Positions 17,620 through 25,406 of a stretch of DNA of 64,000 nucleotides are shown one piece after another. Made by a program: the position numbers and the translations under genes. Each line of letters begins with the position of its first letter. Position 1 is the stretch's first letter. The notes beneath the pieces are model-generated. The model saw only the letters and a list, made by a program, of their open reading frames with translations, ran no database searches and had not been told where the DNA came from. Source of the DNA: Myroides sp. N17-2. Its GTDB lineage: Bacteria > Bacteroidota > Bacteroidia > Flavobacteriales > Flavobacteriaceae. Where the stretch lies: contig NZ_NSGJ01000018.1 in the NCBI RefSeq assembly GCF_002286775.1, forward strand, positions 1 through 64,000. The letters are read 5' to 3'.

Positions 17620-18090
17620 ATGGAAACTACAGTTTTAAACACAGAATGGCTTATCGCATCAGAAGTAGAATTAATTTACAAATCAAAAGTAAAGGCTTCT
17701 CAAAGACCACACATTACATCTTCTTATAGTGCATATCAAGTAGCACTAACAGCTTGGGATAGTAATAAGATTGAATTATTAGAACAGTTTAAAGTAATTA
17801 TGCTTTCTAACAATAATAAAGTACTTGGAGTATTAGACGCTTCTACGGGAGGAATAACAGGTACAATAGTAGATTTAAGAATCATCTTCTCAGCTCTTTT
17901 AAAAGCGAATGCAGTGGGATTTTTGATAGTGCACAACCATCCGTCTGGGTCATTAGTTCCGAGTGAAGCTGATAGACAAGTTACAAGAAAGATTAAAGAA
18001 GCAAGTAAGATACTTGATATTAATCTCTTAGATCATTTAATTATAACCGAAGAGAGTTACTACTCTTTTGCAGACGAAGGCACCTTATAG
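17620..18090 (+). CDS. RadC-like JAB/JAMM domain protein
   Basis: The 156-aa protein contains the complete JAMM metal-binding motif H105-N-H107-PSG, then S115 and D118, typical of RadC/JAB proteins. It lacks the N-terminal helix-hairpin-helix of chromosomal RadC, as is common for copies on mobile elements. The biochemical role of these proteins is unsettled. A short hairpin overlaps the stop codon (18078-18096). Confidence 0.85.
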   Translation: METTVLNTEWLIASEVELIYKSKVKASQRPHITSSYSAYQVALTAWDSNKIELLEQFKVIMLSNNNKVLGVLDASTGGITGTIVDLRIIFSALLKANAVGFLIVHNHPSGSLVPSEADRQVTRKIKEASKILDINLLDHLIITEESYYSFADEGTL

Positions 18091-18103
18091 GTGTCTTTGT
18101 TTT
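18078..18103 (+). terminator. Short terminator overlapping the RadC-like stop codon
   Basis: AGGCACC pairs with AGGTGTCT around a 4-nt loop and is followed by TTTGTTTTTT. Confidence 0.5.
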
Positions 18104-18285
18104 TTATATAAGTAGTTATTTAAGTACTAATATGCAATCCTATAGACATATCTATGTAAATATATATGTACACTAATTTCAATATTTTGAAAATGAAACT
18201 AATAACAATGAAAATACTATTAAAGTCTATAATATAAGACGAGGAAGTTATCTGTATTAGGAAAAATTAAAAACGGGGCTGTTTT

Positions 18286-18948
18286 CTATTTAATTTCTCT
18301 TAAAGTTAAAATATCAATTTTTTTTCCATTTTGTTCAATTGATAGAACCCTACAGTGCTTATTTGTGGGATTTTTAACCAGAGATACTTCTTCTAATTCT
18401 ACCTCCGTTATATTCCTAATGCAAAGTTCTCCATTATACAGTTTCCCTTTTATATGATTGCATTTTCCAGACTTTTGCTTACAAATTGAACAATGACTTT
18501 CCTTAATAACACTTCCAATACTTTGAAAATATAATTCTGGAAAAAGTAGTTTCTCGTATTGTTCAAGCCTAAGTAAATAGCTATTATGTTCTTCACTTTG
18601 AAATGTAGAATTTGAAATTACAGTACCATAAACTACTTGTGCTCTTACTAAATTATCCCAAGCTTCAGCCATTCTATCTTCTTTTAAACAGACAAGCATT
18701 TGTAATTCGAAAGCTATTGCCAGTAATGAATTTTCAATACAGTATACTAAATTTGCTTCACTCTCAAAATTTTTATTTACAAACTCTCTTTTTAAGTCTT
18801 TAAGCTCTTTTAAATAGCTTTCAATAGTTTTAATTTCTTCTTTTTGAATTTCAATAGCAATAGTTAAAATAGCCTTCTTTTGCGCTATAAAAACCATTTT
18901 ATTGAATTCATCAATTAGTAACTGTGGGTTTTGAATAAAAGTTAACAT
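18286..18948 (-). CDS. Hypothetical protein with Cys/His zinc-like cluster
   Basis: I do not recognise a named family. The first 150 residues are helical (EFNKMVFIAQKKAILTIAIE). A C-terminal cluster SHCSICKQKSGKCNHIKGK (residues about 163-181), with a later CIRN, arranges Cys, His and Tyr as in a small zinc-binding knuckle found in several uncharacterised prokaryotic proteins. Start and stop of this gene and the upstream gene overlap by 1 bp (TAATG), so the two are translationally coupled. It is on the right of the IME beside a PIN nuclease, where cargo is usual. Confidence 0.6.
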   Translation of the reverse strand: MLTFIQNPQLLIDEFNKMVFIAQKKAILTIAIEIQKEEIKTIESYLKELKDLKREFVNKNFESEANLVYCIENSLLAIAFELQMLVCLKEDRMAEAWDNLVRAQVVYGTVISNSTFQSEEHNSYLLRLEQYEKLLFPELYFQSIGSVIKESHCSICKQKSGKCNHIKGKLYNGELCIRNITEVELEEVSLVKNPTNKHCRVLSIEQNGKKIDILTLREIK

Positions 18949-19424
18949 TATAGTGATTTTATAATTTTCTCTAATTGTTTCAAGCCTTCGGCATCACCTT
19001 TATAATCTATTTTTGAATATTTGCCTCTTTCTTTTTTTTCGATAATAAATTCAATTTGAGCTTTTTTCACCCCAATCTTTCCTTTTATATTATCATAAAT
19101 GTAATTTGATATAATATTCAAAATAACAGAAAGAGTGTTTGCATTATCTAAAATTATTGACGAAGTCATAAAAATAGAAGGCAAATAGATATCTGCATTT
19201 TTCCGACTTCTTAACAACTGTGGTTCTCCACCTAAAGTTTGAATTTTTATATTTCTGTTTTCAAAATATTTATTTAGCTCAATCACTGTTTCTGTGTAAA
19301 TAAATTCATTAACATCGTTAACTGAATCTAAATTCTCTGGAACGAAAGCTAATTCAGTCAAAGGTGTTATTGACAATTTACTTAAGCTATCATTTAATTC
19401 TACTTCTTCAATTTTATAATTCAT
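18948..19424 (-). CDS. Hypothetical protein, first gene of coupled pair
   Basis: The 158-aa protein is soluble, with a central segment (DIYLPSIFMTSSIILDNANT) and a C-terminal part ending in GDAEGLKQLEKIIKSL. The latter ending, with a glycine-aspartate before a helix, recalls small effector-associated domains, but I cannot name it. It is the upstream gene of a two-gene unit with the Cys/His-cluster protein, and the stop of this gene overlaps the next start by 1 bp. Confidence 0.6.
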   Translation of the reverse strand: MNYKIEEVELNDSLSKLSITPLTELAFVPENLDSVNDVNEFIYTETVIELNKYFENRNIKIQTLGGEPQLLRSRKNADIYLPSIFMTSSIILDNANTLSVILNIISNYIYDNIKGKIGVKKAQIEFIIEKKERGKYSKIDYKGDAEGLKQLEKIIKSL

Positions 19425-19634
19425 CTTTTTATCAATAAGTTGATTTAGTATTAGATATAATGTTAGTAGGCTTTACAAAGTGTTGAAAACAAACAAGCAA
19501 TTTTTTATTTCTCACCGACTTCAACATAAGCCCTTTCTTATTTACTAAAATAAGAAGTATAACTGATTATACATAAATAGAATTATTATGTTTAAATTTA
19601 ACACTTCAATTTATTTATCGAGTTACCTTTACCT

Positions 19635-20396
19635 CTATTTTTCTCCTTTATATGATAATACAATAGTTTTTTTATCAAAAACATGGTATACTACATTTGC
19701 TTTATTTCTAGTTCGTTTATCATTAGATATAAAGTAATCACAGAATGATGCATAATAAGCATGATTAGAATCCCATAGTCTAGCGTAATTAGACTTTTCG
19801 TTGTATTTATCTTTCCAATATCCAATCATGTCCAACATTTCAAATAATCCTGCAAATTTATTATGTAAACCAAAATCTGCATTGTTAGGAAATGATGTTA
19901 TAGCGTAATCAATAAGTTCAACTACAGAGAATCCGCCAAACAGATCTTTTTTTTCATTAATTTGATTAATAACATCTTTGGGAGAATAATTATTTAATTT
20001 TGTTATATCAAGGTTAAGCTCGCTTCTAAACAAATTTCTTTGATTTTCATCAAGATTATTAACCATTTTTTTCATTGCTTCCTGTGTAAATTTAACATCA
20101 GTAATAGTTTGATAAACATTGTCTGGTTTTTCTATCATTCTATGAACCTCTTTTGTTTTAATTTCATGAAACAAATAATTATTTTTAGTAACAGAACTGA
20201 TTGTTTCAAATCTTCTCAATAATCTTTCTTTAATTTCTGAATTTGTTCCTTTTATTTCATGTGCTTCTTGTAAGTGTGCAGATGAGTAGAAAAACGTAGA
20301 GATATTTGAGTCAATACAATTAATAATTTCTTCAATTGAAACATTTTGTTGTTCTAATTCAATTAATATATTATTATCTAGATACGCTGTTTTCAT
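19635..20396 (-). CDS. PIN-domain-like nuclease
   Basis: The 253-aa protein has acidic residues spaced as in PIN RNases: D7 in AYLDNNILIEL, E44 in SSAHLQEAHEI, D209 and H212 in LWDSNHAYYA, and D220 and D226 in CDYFISNDKRTRNKA. The centre is longer than in VapC toxins and is helical. It probably cleaves RNA. No antitoxin-like gene is adjacent, so it may act alone or as phage-defence cargo. It is the last gene before the right end of the IME. Confidence 0.72.
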   Translation of the reverse strand: MKTAYLDNNILIELEQQNVSIEEIINCIDSNISTFFYSSAHLQEAHEIKGTNSEIKERLLRRFETISSVTKNNYLFHEIKTKEVHRMIEKPDNVYQTITDVKFTQEAMKKMVNNLDENQRNLFRSELNLDITKLNNYSPKDVINQINEKKDLFGGFSVVELIDYAITSFPNNADFGLHNKFAGLFEMLDMIGYWKDKYNEKSNYARLWDSNHAYYASFCDYFISNDKRTRNKANVVYHVFDKKTIVLSYKGEK

Positions 20397-20652
20397 AAAT
20401 TATAAGCAATTTTTTAATTTTCAAAACTATCAATTATTCAAGTATTAATTATTGTTTCTACATAAACGAAGTGAAAATCATTCTATTTGCTAACTTAATA
20501 AAAAATAATTCTTTGTTGGCTTCTAAAATATTAGAATTGCTCTTTAACAACAATTGTTACTGTTCCGATTTTAGGGAAGCCTACATCACTTGCACCCCTA
20601 AAATTAAATTTTTTCTGTCAAACCTAACTCTATGTTACTAAATATAACCCAT

Positions 20653-20691
20653 AAAAAAACCCAATCTTACATTTTTGGGTGTAAAATTGGG
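20653..20691 (-). terminator. Element-supplied terminator for tRNA-Ser
   Basis: Read on the minus strand, CCCAATTTTACA pairs with TGTAAGATTGGG (one mismatch in twelve) and is followed by seven T. It lies downstream of tRNA-Ser and would replace the original terminator now at 7597-7632. Confidence 0.6.
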
Positions 20692-20695
20692 TGTT
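20675..20695 (+). repeat. Right arm-type repeats, putative integrase binding sites
   Basis: TTGGGTGTA at 20675-20683 and TTGGGTGTT at 20687-20695 keep the same 12-bp period and orientation as the left pair (7764-7784). Confidence 0.6.
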
Positions 20696-20729
20696 ATAGA
20701 TGTAATTACCTGATAATCAAGGTAAATTG

Positions 20730-20814
20730 CGGAGAAAGAGGGATTCGAACCCCCGGACCTGTTACAGTCAACAGTTTTCAAGACTGCCGCAATCGACCAC
20801 TCTGCCATTTCTCC
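20730..20814 (-). tRNA. tRNA-Ser (anticodon UGA)
   Basis: The 85-nt gene on the minus strand begins GGAGAAA and ends TTTCTCC plus discriminator G, giving a 7-bp acceptor stem. The anticodon stem GCAGU/ACUGU carries the loop CUUGAAA, so the anticodon is UGA (serine). The T-arm holds GGTTCGAATCC, and the long variable arm is as expected for serine tRNA. Its 3' 14 nt are the right attachment site of the IME. Confidence 0.95.
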
Positions 20815-20975
20815 TTTGGTCTGCACTACTTCCGTATTGCGAGTGCAAATGTAGTATAATTATTTACAACTCCAAACTATTACTTTAAAATAATCACACT
20901 TTTTTTACCCTCGTTGTATCTCTATCCTAACACCCGCTATACAGCATACTGTTTATCAAAAAGATACCTATACTA

Positions 20976-22370
20976 CTATTCGAATATCTTAATCACTAAT
21001 TTATAACTAAGCGCATCTAATGCGTTTAAAGCACTCTCTGAAGAACTATTAGATAACAGAACCACCCCTTTCTTCGTAACGGGATTAAACGCTACATAAT
21101 TAGAATATCCTGAGTCAATACCTCTCGTAAAATATAAAGGATCCCCATTCTCAAATGGATACCCGATCTTCCACCCTAGACTCACCCAATAGTTAGGAGA
21201 GACGATAAGTGTAGGCTTTTGAGTAAGCTGTAATACCTTATCCTCCTTGTTAAACTGAGCTTGGATAAACTTCGCCAAATCCTCTGCTGTAGAGATACCT
21301 CCACTTGATGGTAATAACGCTCCCACTTTCACAGGATATCCCTCTTTTAGATTTAAGCCAATACCCTTTACCACCTCTTTCTTCTTCCTTGGCATATACA
21401 CCGTAGAGTTAGTCATATTATATTTATTATAAATATGCTCTTGCACAAGCTTGTCAAAAGGCTTATTGTAGATCTTACTCAGCGTATTTCCTAATATAGC
21501 ATAGCCTAAGAAAGAAAAACTCTGTCTTCTCTCCGCACTTGCTGTATCTATCTCAACATAGTTCGCTAGATAATCCTCTAATTGTTCTGAAGTATATTTC
21601 GTTAGGAAGTCATCCTCTGATTTCACACGTGCTGTTGCCACATCCGGTAACATTGGTATAAAGCTAGAGTGATTAGCCAATGCTGTAAAAGGCAACTTTA
21701 TATTCTTATTAAAATTAAAGTTGTAGTACTTATTGACATTAGATGTAAGATCCACTCCTTTCTCCACAGCTGCCTCAGCTAATAGCGTAGAAGTAAATAT
21801 AGTCATAAAGTTAGCGATAGAGAACTGCTTACTCGCGTTGTCCTCTAACTTAATACTCTCCCCTACCTTCTTAAATCCAAGATACTCTACCTTATCATTG
21901 TCAATTAGCGCAACGGCATACTGCCCCTTATCAGGTAGATTACTAGTCTCGTTAGCGATAATCTCCTCGATACTCAACTTCTTAAACGAATCATCCTTAG
22001 GTTTAGGCATATCAAGGACTCTAAACCCGATTACCTCACCTGTATCATTCATTGCCAAGTTTAATAGAGCAACTTCATTATTCTCAAATTCCGTTTTGAA
22101 CAGTGCCAATTTATTAGCATCTAGCCCATAAAACTCCATATTCGTAATATTACCAAGCTTTTCTTTCATCTCTACGAAGAAAAGCTTCGCTTTAGCACTA
22201 GGCAACTCTTCTTTTAAAGACGGTGAGAAATGATTATAAATATCATCGTAATCATTAGTATTATAATCTTTCACAAAGGTATCTATCAAGGGCTTATACC
22301 CCTGCTCCTGCCCGAAAGACACAATAGTAGCTAACAAAAACATAGCTATAGAAATACTTAATCTCTTCAT
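20976..22370 (-). CDS. Secreted serine-hydrolase-fold protein without catalytic residues
   Basis: The 464-aa protein has a signal peptide (MKRLSISIAMFLLATIVSFG), an N-terminal DUF3887-like domain (DTFVKDYNTNDYDDIYNHFS) and a C-terminal beta-lactamase/esterase-fold domain. All three catalytic motifs are degenerate: SxxK is N187-F-M-T190 in FSIANFMTIFTSTLLAEA; YxN is FSF in SFSFLGYAILGNTL; and the third motif is TRGIDSGY rather than HGG. It should bind but not hydrolyse. I chose ATG 22370; the longer frame adds 21 residues before the signal peptide. The next gene (nth) lies more than 1 kb away. Confidence 0.8.
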   Translation of the reverse strand: MKRLSISIAMFLLATIVSFGQEQGYKPLIDTFVKDYNTNDYDDIYNHFSPSLKEELPSAKAKLFFVEMKEKLGNITNMEFYGLDANKLALFKTEFENNEVALLNLAMNDTGEVIGFRVLDMPKPKDDSFKKLSIEEIIANETSNLPDKGQYAVALIDNDKVEYLGFKKVGESIKLEDNASKQFSIANFMTIFTSTLLAEAAVEKGVDLTSNVNKYYNFNFNKNIKLPFTALANHSSFIPMLPDVATARVKSEDDFLTKYTSEQLEDYLANYVEIDTASAERRQSFSFLGYAILGNTLSKIYNKPFDKLVQEHIYNKYNMTNSTVYMPRKKKEVVKGIGLNLKEGYPVKVGALLPSSGGISTAEDLAKFIQAQFNKEDKVLQLTQKPTLIVSPNYWVSLGWKIGYPFENGDPLYFTRGIDSGYSNYVAFNPVTKKGVVLLSNSSSESALNALDALSYKLVIKIFE

Positions 22371-22545
22371 TTCAAATTGTTTTACAAGGATAAATATATT
22401 GGTATTTCTTCGATAATCCCCATTCTTTAACAAGATTAAAAGAAAAATAACAAATTCACTCTATTTATTATAACATTCGGAATGCTGTGCTTAATTAGGA
22501 ATTTAAAATTAGGAATTCTTTGCCTTCAGCATTAGGGGATATAGA

Positions 22546-22613
22546 CTGTGGCTACTAGATAGGGCTTATAATAATAAGCCCCTACCGTGGTGTACCAACA
22601 GGATGTAATATAT
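22546..22613 (+). repeat. Palindromic element, copy 1
   Basis: This 68-bp sequence is nearly identical to 22906-22973. Its core, GGGCTTATAATAATAAGCCC at 22562-22581, is a perfect hairpin followed by CTACCGTGGTGT. Related copies lie at 31198-31217 and between 52879 and 53205. Confidence 0.75.
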
Positions 22614-22643
22614 ATCTGCAAAACACTTCCGCAATAGTACGGG

Positions 22644-22709
22644 CAGGACAGAGCGTTAAAAAAGTGTCCTGTGGACAGTTTTAGCGAATGAGACAGGCGG
22701 CGCAAAGGC
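22644..22709 (+). repeat. 66-bp element, copy A
   Basis: This copy aligns without gaps to 23117-23182. It has a stem GTGTCC-TGT-GGAC(A) and ends in GCGCAAAGGC. Differences between the two copies in the stem are compensatory. Confidence 0.65.
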
Positions 22710-22905
22710 AAATACGCCCCGCAAAATGGGCACACAATCCATTTCCACAATCGTAAGGATGATTACATACCGCAATTGTCTGAACCAAGATTTACAGGAT
22801 TAGAACGATTAACAAGATCTTTGCGTCCCATATTATCGCTCGACAGATATCACGCCCCATCAGCACACAATCGTAACATTTATAAAGGCCTTTTGTATAC
22901 ATACA

Positions 22906-22973
22906 TTGTGGTTACTAGATAGGGCTTATAGTAATAAGCCCCTACCGTGGTGTCCCAACAGGACGTAATATAT
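22906..22973 (+). repeat. Palindromic element, copy 2
   Basis: Lies exactly 360 bp from copy 1. The core GGGCTTATAGTAATAAGCCC is at 22922-22941. Confidence 0.75.
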
Positions 22974-23116
22974 AGGCTCTAACAATCAATTCATCTTACG
23001 AAGCGACAAAGTGAAGTAATCTTTTAAAACCAAATACCCTTGCGAAGCCCTCACGGCCTTAACGGATAAGCGAGTGTCAATAGGTGCAAATTACTAGATA
23101 CAAAATTCTGTTTGAC

Positions 23117-23182
23117 CAGGACCGAACGTTAAGAAAATGTCTAGTAGACATTTTTAGTGATGGAGCCAGGTGGCGCAAAGGC
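23117..23182 (+). repeat. 66-bp element, copy B
   Basis: Aligns without gaps to 22644-22709; the stem is AAAATGTCT-AGT-AGACATTTT, perfect. Confidence 0.65.
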
Positions 23183-23247
23183 CTATTTTGTATCAGAAAT
23201 TTGTGCCGTAATTGACCGCTTAGGAGTTAAAGCCTTGATTTTTTTTG

Positions 23248-23277
23248 TTACTTTTTTTCCTTGATGAAAAAAAGTAA
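23248..23277. terminator. Perfect hairpin in the repeat region
   Basis: TTACTTTTTTTC pairs with GAAAAAAAGTAA. It is part of a segment that also occurs in other flavobacterial intergenic repeats, so it may belong to an element rather than be a plain terminator. Confidence 0.45.
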
Positions 23278-23385
23278 AGAAAGAAACCGCGTAGCGAAAA
23301 TAATTAATAAGTAACATAGACAATCTCTATTACAATCCCAACTTCCAACTACTTTTTTTAACTATATTCGCTTCTATAAAAATGA

Positions 23386-24054
23386 ATGACTATGACCAAG
23401 AGTGAGAAAGTACAGTTCGCTATGGAGACCCTAGACGCTCTATACCCTGAAGTACCCGTGCCATTAGACCATAAAGATCCATATACCCTACTTATAGCTG
23501 TATTATTATCAGCACAGTGTACAGACGAACGAGTGAATAAAATAACTCCACTCCTATTCGCTAAGGCTGATAATCCATACGATATGATCAAACTAACCGT
23601 AGAGGAAATCCAAGATATCATCAGACCTTGTGGGTTGTCACCGATGAAGTCTAAAGGGATCTATGGGCTGTCTCATATTCTTATTGATAAGCATAATGGT
23701 CAAGTACCACAGGATATGGCAGCCTTAGAAGAGCTACCTGCTGTGGGGCATAAGACTGCAAGTGTAGTGATGTCTCAGGCTTTTGGTATTCCTGCATTTC
23801 CTGTAGATACGCATATCCACAGACTAATGTACAGATGGAACTTCTCTAATGGCAAGAGCGTAGAGCAAACCGAAAGGGATGCCAAACGCCTATTCCCTGA
23901 AGACAAATGGAACTTATTGCATTTACAATTAGTTTGGTATGGACGTCAGTACTCACCTGCTCGTGCATGGAATCTAGAGGTAGATATTATCACAAGTGTT
24001 ATCGGTAGAAAGACCGTAATCAACGAATATTATAAGAAAAAAGGAATCAAATAG
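23386..24054 (+). CDS. nth: Endonuclease III without Fe-S cluster
   Basis: This 222-aa DNA glycosylase/AP lyase removes oxidised pyrimidines in base excision repair. The helix-hairpin-helix with catalytic lysine is LPAVGHKTASVV, and the catalytic aspartate is in FPVDTHIHRL. The C-terminal 4Fe-4S cysteine cluster is absent: where CPAR is expected there is YSPARAW, and no Cys follows. This is a feature of a lineage of flavobacterial Nth proteins as far as I recall. A strong terminator follows at 24081-24122. Confidence 0.92.
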   Translation: MTMTKSEKVQFAMETLDALYPEVPVPLDHKDPYTLLIAVLLSAQCTDERVNKITPLLFAKADNPYDMIKLTVEEIQDIIRPCGLSPMKSKGIYGLSHILIDKHNGQVPQDMAALEELPAVGHKTASVVMSQAFGIPAFPVDTHIHRLMYRWNFSNGKSVEQTERDAKRLFPEDKWNLLHLQLVWYGRQYSPARAWNLEVDIITSVIGRKTVINEYYKKKGIK

Positions 24055-24080
24055 AGATTATCTCTACCACATAATACAAA

Positions 24081-24122
24081 AGAGAGGTTAACTTAATGGA
24101 AAAGTTAACCTCTCTTTTTTTT
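24081..24122. terminator. Terminator of nth
   Basis: AGAGAGGTTAACTT (24081-24094) pairs perfectly with AAGTTAACCTCTCT (24102-24115), followed by a T run. Confidence 0.85.
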
Positions 24123-24136
24123 AACCTTGAATAGGT

Positions 24137-24286
24137 TTAGTTCTCTTTCGAGTAAAGCGATAGATTGTTTATTAAGCCGTCAAGTCCTACTAGACTTAAC
24201 GCTCTTGAATAGCTCAATAGGAATTTAATGGTTTCTTCTTTTGGCAAAGTAAAACCTTGTTGTTTCGTTACGTAATTTTTCTTCAT
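24137..24286 (-). CDS. Small conserved-looking hypothetical protein (49 aa)
   Basis: The 49-aa frame starts at ATG 24284-24286 with MKKNYVTKQQGFTLPKEETI and ends at the stop 24137-24139. It lies 53 bp downstream of the ECF sigma factor gene in the same orientation and so may be co-transcribed. Similar short basic proteins with an F-x-LPK-x-ET pattern are familiar to me from Flavobacteriaceae, but I cannot assign a function. The body (KFLLSYSRALSLVGLDGLI) forms an amphipathic helix. Confidence 0.6.
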   Translation of the reverse strand: MKKNYVTKQQGFTLPKEETIKFLLSYSRALSLVGLDGLINNLSLYSKEN

Positions 24287-24339
24287 ATAAAGATGTTTTG
24301 TTGTTTTGTACTATGATAACGACAAAACATCTCCAAATA

Positions 24340-24927
24340 TTATATCTCTGTCAAAATAATATTTTTTTCATCAATTAATTTTCTTAAATTAAGCAATGCA
24401 TATCGCATTCTACCTAAGGCAGTATTGATACTTACATCCGTTAATTCAGCTATCTCCTTGAAACTCAAATCTTGATACATACGCATCGTGATTACTTGTC
24501 TCTGATCTTCAGGAAGTTCTTTAAGTAGTAAATGCAGATCTGCTTCTATTTGTCCTTGAATCAAATCCCCCTCTACCGTATTAGAATCATCTTTTAAAAA
24601 CGAGAATATAGGCATCTCTTCAGAATCGTATTGAAACTGAACGCGCTTTTCCTTTCTGTAGTGATCCATTACCAAGTTATGTGCAATGCGTATCACCCAC
24701 GGAAGGAACTTGCCCTCTTCGTTATAACGCCCCGATTTAAGGGTATTTATTACTTTAATGAATGTATCTTGGAAAACATCATTTGCCAACTCGGCATCTG
24801 AAACTTTAGAAAAGATAAAACCATAAATCTTAGACTGATGTCTTTTGATCAAAACCTCTAACGCGCCTTCACCACCTGCAATATATAATGTTACAAGGGT
24901 TGCATCAGGCATATTTATATATACCAT
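24340..24927 (-). CDS. RNA polymerase sigma factor, ECF type
   Basis: The 195-aa protein has sigma-70 region 2 (FQDTFIKVINTLKSGRY, LPWVIRIAHNLVMDHYRKEK) and region 4 (LLKELPEDQRQVITMRMYQ, SFKEIAELTDVSINTALG). It should direct RNA polymerase to a small regulon. No anti-sigma gene is adjacent. The start could instead be Met6 (24912, MPDATLVTLY), which looks more like other flavobacterial members. A possible -7 element (TATATTTG on the minus strand) lies at 25012-25019. Confidence 0.88.
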   Translation of the reverse strand: MVYINMPDATLVTLYIAGGEGALEVLIKRHQSKIYGFIFSKVSDAELANDVFQDTFIKVINTLKSGRYNEEGKFLPWVIRIAHNLVMDHYRKEKRVQFQYDSEEMPIFSFLKDDSNTVEGDLIQGQIEADLHLLLKELPEDQRQVITMRMYQDLSFKEIAELTDVSINTALGRMRYALLNLRKLIDEKNIILTEI

Positions 24928-25406
24928 ACCAAATTTCTTTTTAAAACTGTAAATAGATTTTTATAAAGTAATTTTGTAGAATAGGCTTTGATGATTTATT
25001 GTTTATCGGGACAAATATATAAAATTATATTTGTTAAAATAAATAAAAAATAAAAGTTTTTTTTAGAACATATAGTGACAAAGCATAAGATATCACGCCT
25101 TTTAAGCAGGATATATCAAAAATCACATATCTTAATATTATCTAAATGAAATAATCACAACATTAAGTGTTATTGACTGTGAAAAACACAATTCTTATTT
25201 CATTAAAATTAACACTTATTCCCTATCCATATCCTTAATTCATTCCTGTTCAGGTCTAATACCCTGATTAGCCCCCCTTGTCCTTATTTACTTCTTTGGT
25301 ACGCATTAGCCAACAGGGAAAAGTGAAACAGAGAACATAATCTTTCATAGCTACTAGATAGATTATATCATATCGGCAAGACGTGATAACTAGAAAACAA
25401 TACCTC
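24928..25406. other. 479-bp upstream region of the sigma factor
   Basis: It holds a minus-strand -7-like TATATTTG (25012-25019). Around 25349-25400 lies a segment starting GCTACTAGATAG that looks like a decayed copy of the palindromic element. Nothing else stands out. Confidence 0.4.

Larger units (their letters stand above)
20397..20729. other. Right end of the IME, gene-free
   Basis: This stretch holds a hairpin ATTTTAGGG-N19-CCCTAAAAT (20568-20604), a palindrome AACAATTGTT and the right arm-type repeats and replacement terminator (20653-20695). I see no coding frame in it. Confidence 0.5.
7635..20743 (+). mobile_element. Integrative mobilizable element in tRNA-Ser, 13.1 kb
   Basis: A 15-bp direct repeat, GCGGAGAAAGAGGGA, occurs at 7635-7649 and again at 20729-20743 inside the 3' end of tRNA-Ser. 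A tyrosine integrase gene starts 150 bp inside the left copy. Between the repeats are replication genes (helicase, primase), MobC, a MOBP-type relaxase, XRE and RadC-like genes, and apparent defence cargo. No type IV secretion or coupling genes are present, so transfer would need a helper element. This matches the general plan of Bacteroidota mobilizable elements that use tRNA sites. Confidence 0.9.
22371..23385. other. Repeat-rich intergenic region, about 1 kb
   Basis: No credible gene is present. It contains two copies of a 68-bp palindromic element (22546, 22906), two copies of a 66-bp element with a covarying stem (22644, 23117), a perfect hairpin at 23248-23277, and a stretch around 22778-22822 resembling dispersed flavobacterial repeats (TCTGAACCAAGATTTACAGG). 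Confidence 0.7.

Noticed and set aside
20632..20859. Reading frame on the plus strand across tRNA-Ser (contains [10 protein letters not shown]).
   Set aside because: This is the well-known false frame produced by the antisense of serine tRNA genes; the tRNA folds perfectly.
22532..22750. 72-aa frame in the repeat region with several Cys residues.
   Set aside because: It lies entirely on repeated palindromic elements and shows no conserved protein character.
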